A DNA stretch of 13,777 nt from Fragilaria radians (Eukaryota; Bacillariophyta; Fragilariophyceae; Fragilariales; Fragilariaceae): assembly GCA_900642245.1 (NCBI GenBank), contig CAAAJI010000288.1, forward strand, positions 62,878 through 76,654, read 5' to 3'. Positions 8,590-13,777 of the stretch are shown here, one piece after another. The notes under the pieces are model-generated. The model was not told where the DNA came from. It searched no databases and saw only the letters and a list, made by a program, of their open reading frames with translations. The translations under genes and the position numbers were made by a program. Every line of letters begins with the position of its first letter. The stretch's first letter is position 1.

Positions 8590-9050
8590 ATACAATGCTG
8601 AACCTTGGGAGTATTTCCAGAATCCAGAAGAATGGGATGACTCATTTCTTCAATGGTTGAAGGTTGTGCGTTATCGATTGTCGTGACGCATTAGTGGTAG
8701 CCTGGACAAATGGTTTAAATCCTTGTTTGGAGTCGTCCAAGCCGTACTATGAAATGACCCATTTTGTATGTGTACTCATGCTGCACAATGAATAGGTTTT
8801 GAAGTTTTGATCCATGGTTATTTTTACTTCTCGATGGACTGTTCAGTATACGTCATTCCAGCCAAATGTTTCTATCTGATTTGCAATTTGCTGAAGAAAA
8901 GATGCGTATATTTTCAATAGCTCTGAAACTTTCAATATTTCTTGCACTCTTAAGCAAGAAGAGTAATTCAGAATGTGTGTTTACGTTGAAAAAACTGCAC
9001 AAAATTTTGGATATCTTGTCACCAGTTTTTTGTCCACTGTCATTGCGACT
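8590..9050 (+). pseudogene. Decayed coding stretch of unknown family, copy B
   Basis: Counterpart of the relic at 103-1060. A frame near 8591-8670 reads N-A-E-P-W-E-Y-F-Q followed by E-E-W-D-D-S-F-L, with no stop for about 30 codons. A second frame from about 8669 reads V-I-D-C-R-D-A-L and runs through P-Y-Y-E-M-T-H-F to a stop after about 44 codons. In B the P-Y-Y-E-M and T-H-F pieces are contiguous, whereas in A they are separated by 282 bases. The shared amino-acid strings support a once-coding sequence. No family is recognised. Confidence 0.4.
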
Positions 9051-9668
9051 AATGTAGAAAAGATAATAAGGTAAAATGCTTCTGTGGCGCTTGGTACATG
9101 ACTCTTGTAAATTCTCTGAATAATTAATCTTGATGACTTCTTTTTCTCATCATGTTTTGTCAAAAATTTCCAGAATACACAACTGCGCATACCTTAAAGA
9201 AGTTTGCAGTGGCAGCACGCTAAGCGCTAGCCCTGAAAATAGAAATAACTCTATGGTCAGCGCATATGAAGTTTTCAAATAGTAAAATACTATTTGCTGG
9301 CTTCAAAATAAGATTGATGAATTATTGTAGATAAAATGTACCCACTCTGTATCCACCTTGGGGATCATTCACTCTTACTAGAAGTAGCTGTGATTTCTGT
9401 CATAATGTATACACAATCAAATGTTCAGCAGATAACTAAACCTGTTTTCCAAACATATATAATCAAGAGAGATGGTTGATCAAGACACGGAGTTCCAAAA
9501 AGTTACACTATGAATTTGCCTTTTCCATGGATATCAACCAATATTTCATGGGGCATTACTATCTACTGTAGCAACTACTTGTAAATGTCATATTAATTGA
9601 ACATGGCATAGTTTTCTTGCGAAGGAAACACCCCGACAAAACTTTGTCGCGTACCAAAAGAATGTATC

Positions 9669-9682
9669 GGGGGGGGAGGGGG
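9669..9682 (+). other. G-rich tract upstream of SET copy B
   Basis: Eight guanines, one adenine, five guanines. It matches the G tract at 1588-1605 in copy A in position and flanks (followed by CATAATTTTTCC in both). The two tracts differ in length and spacing, as expected of a slippage-prone run. Confidence 0.4.
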
Positions 9683-9812
9683 ACATAATTTTTCCAAGGT
9701 GAATTTCAATATCTTACAACTCGAAGTCCATCATCAATCAACCTGAATATTGCATGATGATAATTAGACGATGGCAAAATTATGATTTCCTGATTCGAAT
9801 CTTTTCTTTTCA

Positions 9813-9914
9813 ATGATGGTATTATATATAGTTGTACTGATATGGTTAGTTTCAATTCCGTTTTTGACTTCAGAATCAACATCAAGAACAACAGCAACGA
9901 CGAGACATTCCATT
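9813..9914 (+). pseudogene. 5' fragment of SET copy B, cut off by the hAT insertion
   Basis: Two frames are possible. From ATG 9813 the translation M-M-V-L-Y-I-V-V-L-I-W-L-V-S-I-P-F-L looks like a signal peptide, but across the restored insertion site it hits a stop at 11705-11707. From ATG 9842 the frame stays open through the insertion site, once the element and one 8-base duplicate are ignored, and enters the SET frame. A one-base indel may have separated the signal peptide from the domain. Copy A lacks most of this part, so the true start cannot be settled here. Confidence 0.5.
9907..9914. repeat. hAT target-site duplication, left
   Basis: ATTCCATT directly before the left inverted repeat, identical to 11649-11656. 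Eight bases is the duplication length typical of hAT elements. The matching place in copy A (near 1787) has a single ATTCC and no insertion. Confidence 0.95.
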
Positions 9915-9969
9915 CAGACCTTCCGAAAAAATAATTGTGAAAAACAATAATTGTCATTGTTTTTGTAAA

Positions 9970-10042
9970 ATAATTGTTTGTGCAAAGACTTTATGGTACA
10001 ATAATTGTTTGTGCAATGACTTATGGTACAATAATTGTTTGT
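9970..10042 (+). repeat. Left subterminal tandem repeats of the hAT element
   Basis: Two and a half units of about 30 bases: 9970-10000, 10001-10030 and 10031-10042. Each starts ATAATTGTTTGT and the full ones end TTATGGTACA. Further copies of the core lie near the right end (11580-11600 and about 11543-11560). Subterminal repeats of this kind are known transposase-binding sites in hAT elements; binding here is inferred. Confidence 0.8.
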
Positions 10043-10183
10043 TTTTTATACAATTATTGCTTATATTGTAAGTAGTAGTTTTGGTATTTCAGTACAGTAG
10101 TGCGATAAGCACTCGACAACAGTGGCGCACAAAAATCCACCCGCCACACATATGCCTCACTATTAGCAATTGTGTTGCATATT

Positions 10184-11540
10184 ATGTCATCTGATGTGCT
10201 AAAAGGCAAGCAGCTTGTGGTTCAGTTTTTTGACTTCTTCTCAAATAATCCAAAGCCTGATAAATTCATTGATCATCAGGTCAAATGTAAATGTGGTTGG
10301 ATAGGAAAGTACAAATCAAGTTGAGGATATACCAATCTCCAAGCTCATATTATAAGTGCTCACCCTGAATATGCCTCACTTATGGACAATACAAAAAGAA
10401 ATCAGCGCTTGTTAGAAGATTGTTTTTATCCGGCCAAAGTGAAGTCATGTTGGACTTGACTGGACTAGGTTATTGGAGAATTTTTACCTTTTTCCTTTGT
10501 TGAGAACGAGCAAACAAAAAATCAATGCAAGGTATCTTCTATTAGTGTTGATACATTCATGAAAATGATGAACCTTTTAACTGCATCTGTTGTGAAAAAG
10601 ATTGTTGCTTTGCTTCCAGACACGTTTGCACTTGTTTTTGGTGGTTGGACTGTTGGTCAAACTCACTACCTGGGTGTATTTGCTACGTATCCAAACAACA
10701 ACACTGAATTAAGTTCTTCTCTCCTTTACACCTCTGACCAATGAGGAGTCTTTGAATGCTGATGCACATATTGCATACTTTGACTAAATTCTAGAGTTAT
10801 ATGACAAGGATTGGTCTAATATTGCTGCTCTAATTGGAGATAATTGTTCAACAAACCAATCATTTGCTGGAAAAGCAAAGTGTTATTTCACTAAAGTCAT
10901 CAATTTAATTTGGCTGTGAAGACATGTTTAGAGGCATATGAGGACACTCTTCAGAAATCAATGATATTATGTCTAAATTGAAGAATCTTATTCCATCAGC
11001 AAAACTAAGGAAATTAACACATTTAAAAGCTAAAACCAGGAATGCCACGCGATGGAGCTCTTCCTTTGAAATGATTTTGCAGTATATGAAAATTAGGGAA
11101 TTTTTTTCATTGTTGGAGATTAATGAACTGGATGAACTTCTACTAACTTTTTGATGAAATTTCAAATGCATATCCAGTTCTTAAGGAAACGTTGGCAGCA
11201 AATGCTTTCTGAAGAGCAATCTGTGAGACATCTGAAGAAATTGCTCAAGCAGAATCATCAATCAATTGAGAGTGATTGCAAAAAGTCCTTTGCAGATTGA
11301 GTTCTCAAGAAACAGAGACTAGATAAAGAAGGGTCTCCATCAGAATATCTTGATTTGCGGTTTCTTATACCTACTTCAAATCTTTGTGTACGATTGTTTA
11401 GTCAAGCTGGGATCTGTTTCAATAGCCAAAGGCGGTCTGTCTTGCCAATCCATGCAGAGGCTCAGATGTTTCTGCACCTTAACATGGATTTGTGGAATAT
11501 TGACACAGTTAAAGACATTTTGGCAAAAATACCACAATAA
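10184..11540 (+). pseudogene. hAT transposase, decayed
   Basis: From ATG 10184 a BED-type zinc finger is visible: C35-x-C37, then G-Y-T-N-L and H55-x4-H60. After TGA 10322, TGA 10457 and TAG 10466 the same frame gives V-I-G-E-F-L-P-F-S-F-V-E-N and, at about 10628-10660, F-A-L-V-F-G-G-W-T. Related transposases usually have the first catalytic aspartate at the first of these glycines (codon 10640-10642). Frame changes follow. L-I-G-D-N-C-S-T-N (about 10830-10860), H-Q-F-N-L-A-V-K and R-N-A-T-R-W-S-S-S-F (about 11038-11070) match hAT motifs. The C-terminal dimerisation region (11355-11540) reads D-L-R-F-L-I-P-T-S-N, then F-S-Q-A-G, R-R-S-V-L-P and F-L-H-L-N. No active protein can be made. Confidence 0.92.
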
Positions 11541-11542
11541 AA

Positions 11543-11600
11543 GCAATAATTGACAATAATTGTTTGTTTAACAACCTAGAGGTACAATAATTGTTTGTTT
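11543..11600 (+). repeat. Right subterminal repeats of the hAT element
   Basis: ACAATAATTGTTTGTTT occurs twice, once preceded by GGTACAATAA as in the left-end units. The repeats have the same orientation as at the left end, although the core ACAATAATTGT is almost its own reverse complement, so orientation may matter little. Confidence 0.75.
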
Positions 11601-11648
11601 TATTTTGATGATAACAAACAATATACAATCATATTTTCGGAAGGTCTG

Positions 11649-11656
11649 ATTCCATT
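11649..11656. repeat. hAT target-site duplication, right
   Basis: ATTCCATT directly after the right inverted repeat, identical to 9907-9914. Confidence 0.95.
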
Positions 11657-12645
11657 TCAAGTCCAAATCAACGACAAGAACACATTCTCATACTGAACTA
11701 TCCATGAATTCAAAACAAATTGTTTCACCTTTCGACGCCTCCTTCTCCTCCTCCTTGGTGGAAATACGTCCATCTCAAATTGTCGGAGGAGGAAAGGAAT
11801 TATTCCTTGCGGGACAACCATCCAAGAATGGTGTCCATCGAGGTGAGATCCTATTGGAAATTCCAAAATCCAATGTCCTTTCAGTCGATTGTACCTGGGA
11901 GGATGATCCAGTTTTGGCAGATGCTTTTTGGTATTTAAGTCAAGAGAGTGGTGTCACTGGACGGATGACATCCTTGGCGGGATATGTTGCACTTTTGCTT
12001 TTACTGTTTCAACCAACAAAATTTGGTAATACAACAACAGCTACTACTACAGCAACTACAATAACATTTCAGGATACACCCTATTTTCAATATTCCAATC
12101 TGTTGTAACATTTCCCCAAGGATAGGAATGATTTAGATCATGCTCTGTGGTGGTCCGATGAGGAAGTGGGATTGTTACAAGAGTCCAACGTTTACGAACA
12201 AGTTTTGAAGAGTCGACAGGATACTCAATTTGCCATGAATATGGTATGGCAGGTTCTGAATACCGAAAGGCAACATCATCATACCTCCTTGACATTGGCA
12301 TCAACATCTTTGTCATCTTCCTCACTTCTAAACCTACTGCCATCCAAAAAGGACAAATGGGATGTTGCCATCCAAATGGCTTATGTATCTTTATACTCAC
12401 GTGGCTTTCAAGATGATGAATGGGATTGCATGAAATTGATACCATGGTTGGATATGATACAACATACAAGTCATACAGATAGGATCAATGTGGAACACAT
12501 GACAACACATTCAGGGGATATTCAACTACTAGCTTGTTGTGACATATGTCCAGGAGAAGAGTTGATGTTCCAATATCATCCCGCCTTGGAACCTTATGAA
12601 TATTTTCCTACTTATGGATTTGTACCAGAAGAACAATCTACTTGA
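11657..12645 (+). pseudogene. SET-domain protein (Rubisco LSMT/SETD type), copy B, broken
   Basis: Paralogue of 1796-2683. The first ATG after the hAT element is at 11704, giving an N-terminal part that copy A lacks, then G-G-G-K-E-L-F and G-E-I-L-L-E-I-P. TAA at 12106-12108 replaces a serine codon of copy A. The frame is otherwise unbroken to TGA 12643-12645 and includes W-L-D-M-I-Q-H-T, C-P-G-E-E-L-M-F-Q-Y (catalytic tyrosine region) and Y-G-F-V-P-E-E. Differences from A include a threonine-rich expansion (about 12028-12062) and loss of one codon near 12171. In the SET class a substrate-binding C-terminal domain usually follows; none is seen in this frame. The gene is disrupted by the insertion and the stop, unless transcription starts inside the element and the stop is read through. 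Confidence 0.85.
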
Positions 12646-12784
12646 TATTTAATCTCATGGAACATACTTCCCTCCCTCGTCACAAAAATTTAGGAATGTC
12701 TGTCCAAGTTAAATTGTATATAGACTTTCCCTAATGTTTCAATATTTTGTTTTCCAAACATCGTTTCATTTGTTTCTACTAAGT

Positions 12785-13044
12785 AGTGGAGCATTTGGTA
12801 ACACTCACACAAAACCCAAAGACTGCAGCATAGTTCAATATAGTTACTGCGCACATACAAGTAAGTAAAAACCCTATTTTATCACCGGCATCACCCTTGC
12901 TTTCCTTAGAACTCATTCAATATTGCCTTCTCTCTTTGATATTTTCAGACTTATCCGCAACTTTAACCTTTGGTAGATGATATACTTTTCAAATACAATG
13001 TCCGCAGCAAGTACAACATGATATGCACACTTGCTTACTTATGA
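12785..13044 (+). other. Possible 3' exons with an 88-base GT-AG intron, copy B
   Basis: Counterpart of 2820-3058. The intron is 12861-12948, with a consensus donor GTAAGT and acceptor ATTTTCAG. The upstream exon reads V-T-L-T-Q-N-P-K-T, with a TAG before F-N-I-V-T-A-H-I-Q. The downstream exon starts T-Y-P-Q-L and hits TAA at 12964-12966, where copy A has a lysine codon; it then continues P-L-V-D-D-I-L-F-K-Y. A two-base loss near 12790 also shifts the frame relative to A. The signals look like real splice sites, but the reading frame is broken. Confidence 0.4.
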
Positions 13045-13386
13045 AAAAGACATAAAGTTTTGTTTGCAGGTTTACAAGTTTTTCAGAATTTTCACCCATT
13101 GTTTGTTCTTCCAATGAGGTAGATGCAGTGATAAATTATCCTGTTAAGGCTCATATGATTTGACTTAAGTAATGATGTAATCAATGTATTTGATAGGCTG
13201 GCAATACAGATTGCTCCTTAAACATAGAATTATAATATGGGTTAGGGATTAGCTTTGTATACTAGTAAGGCAGTGATTCGAAATAGTTACAACTCTACAA
13301 GTTACACGAAAAAACCTTGGAAAGTTGAATAATGAATATTATGCTATCTATATTGATAGGAAAAATGTTTGATAACTAAACTCCAT

Positions 13387-13476
13387 ATGTAGCTACAGGC
13401 AGCTACACAAAAGCAAGATTTATCGTTAGTGGTACAAAGAATAGGTCACACTAAAAACTCAAATGCCATGTAAAGT
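13387..13476. repeat. Highly conserved 90-base block with hairpin, copy B
   Basis: Second member of the block at 4070-4159. The stem is TGTAGCT at 13388-13394 with AGCTACA at 13401-13407, and the loop is ACAGGC instead of AAAGGC. In copy B it directly follows the A/B duplication, without the 645 bases that precede it in copy A. Its right end at about 13476 is also the end of all similarity between the two regions. Confidence 0.7.
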
Positions 13477-13686
13477 AGTAATATGTTGTGATAGTTTATA
13501 TATTTTAGTGTCACCAGTTGGAATTGGTCTGGTTGAGTACTGTCAAGTAATCGCGATGCTCTGGGTTCGAGTCCTACATTACGGAGGATACTTTTGGAAC
13601 TATAACTATTATTCCGTTTTAATCGTCATAGATACTCTTTATCGCTAATTTGACAGTTGCTTTTATCAAGGATAGCTAAAACTTGC
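13477..13686. other. Unique stretch after copy B
   Basis: No match to the region after copy A. A 61-codon frame at 13463-13648 has no recognisable domain. The tRNA-like site at 13530-13574 lies inside. Nothing else is supported. Confidence 0.3.
13530..13574 (+). promoter_or_regulatory. Possible RNA polymerase III internal promoter (A-box and B-box-like)
   Basis: GGTTCGAGTCC at 13564-13574 fits the B-box consensus exactly and looks like a tRNA T-loop with four of five possible stem pairs. TGGTTGAGTAC at 13530-13540 fits all but the last base of the A-box. The boxes are 23 bases apart, a little closer than in most tRNA genes. TTTT runs follow near 13591 and 13616. No acceptor stem that would make a complete tRNA can be paired, so this is either chance, a tRNA relic or the head of a tRNA-derived SINE. 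Confidence 0.35.
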
Positions 13687-13777
13687 TAAACAAGATCATT
13701 GCTTGTTAAATCTTTGGTAGGTTAGAGAAGTTAAGATATATGTTAGAATATCTTTGGCACATCTTAACGGTTCAGAA
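13687..13777 (-). repeat. Inverted repeat arm 2 (partner at 6028-6117)
   Basis: Reverse-complement partner of 6028-6117, about 94% identical by eye and truncated by the window end. The two arms enclose about 7.6 kb that includes the minus-strand HA gene and all of copy B. There is no gene in it. Confidence 0.8.

Larger units (their letters stand above)
9915..11648 (+). mobile_element. hAT-family DNA transposon, 1734 bases, inserted in SET copy B
   Basis: Ends are a perfect 15-base inverted repeat: CAGACCTTCCGAAAA at 9915-9929 and its complement at 11634-11648. Similarity continues weakly inward (AT-ATTGT). It is flanked by perfect 8-base direct duplications. The inside holds subterminal AATAATTGTTTGT repeats at both ends and a decayed BED-finger/hAT transposase on the plus strand. 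The copy A locus shows the empty site. The sharp ends and decayed gene suggest either an old autonomous copy that rotted in place or a defective copy moved by a transposase made elsewhere. Confidence 0.95.
8494..13386 (+). repeat. Direct segmental duplication, copy B
   Basis: Second copy of the segment at 1-3424, in the same orientation. It differs from copy A by loss of two upstream blocks, gain of about 170 bases near 9042-9212, the hAT insertion at 9915-11648, and many point changes. Homology to A stops at about 13386, where A has a further 645 bases (3425-4069) before both copies share a 90-base block. This is a duplication within the window, so the genes inside should be read as paralogue pairs. 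Confidence 0.9.

Noticed and set aside
10184..10744. Alternative genetic code explaining the in-frame TGA and TAG codons
   Set aside because: The transposase relic also has frame changes and TAA stops, and the intact HA genes use the standard code with normal stops. Decay is the simpler explanation.
10905..11171. 88-codon minus-strand frame inside the hAT element
   Set aside because: Antisense to the recognisable transposase segment with N-A-T-R-W-S-S.
1..13777. CRISPR array, bacterial defence system or phage genes
   Set aside because: No regularly spaced direct repeats, no operon-like gene packing and no ribosome-binding sites. Introns and eukaryotic transposons argue for a nuclear genome.

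Overview
This is AT-rich eukaryotic nuclear DNA, most likely from a stramenopile and probably a diatom. The evidence is: compact proteins made of helicase-associated (HA) repeats, a family abundant in diatoms; a Rubisco-LSMT-type SET protein; Ty1/copia gag remains; a hAT transposon; and a GT-AG intron of 88 bases with a good donor. No bacterial-style operons or Shine-Dalgarno sites are present. The taxonomic guess is inference.

Layout. Two direct copies of a long segment dominate: copy A (1-3424) and copy B (8494-13386). Each holds, in order, a decayed coding stretch of unknown family, a G-rich tract, a SET-domain gene and a 3' region with a conserved intron. Between them, two paralogous two-repeat HA genes face opposite ways: 4407-5045 on + and 7476-8132 on -. 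These are the only long intact genes in the window. The spacer holds a third partial copy (C, 6121-6357) of the sequence found upstream of both SET genes, followed by a copia gag relic on the minus strand (6352-6865).

Both SET copies are broken, in different places. Copy A has lost 95 bases near its 5' end and stops just before the catalytic-tyrosine part of the SET domain. Copy B has a stop mid-domain and carries a 1734-base hAT element (9915-11648) with perfect 15-base terminal inverted repeats and a perfect 8-base target-site duplication. The hAT transposase is itself decayed.

Smaller structure. A 90-base block with a 7-base-pair hairpin is nearly identical at 4070-4159 and 13387-13476, more so than its surroundings. 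A 90-base inverted repeat pairs 6028-6117 with 13687-13777 at the window edge. A Pol III box-B-like site lies at 13564-13574. I see no complete new system. The strongest biological signals are the conserved HA pair and the staged decay of the SET duplication. Identities quoted are estimates by eye.
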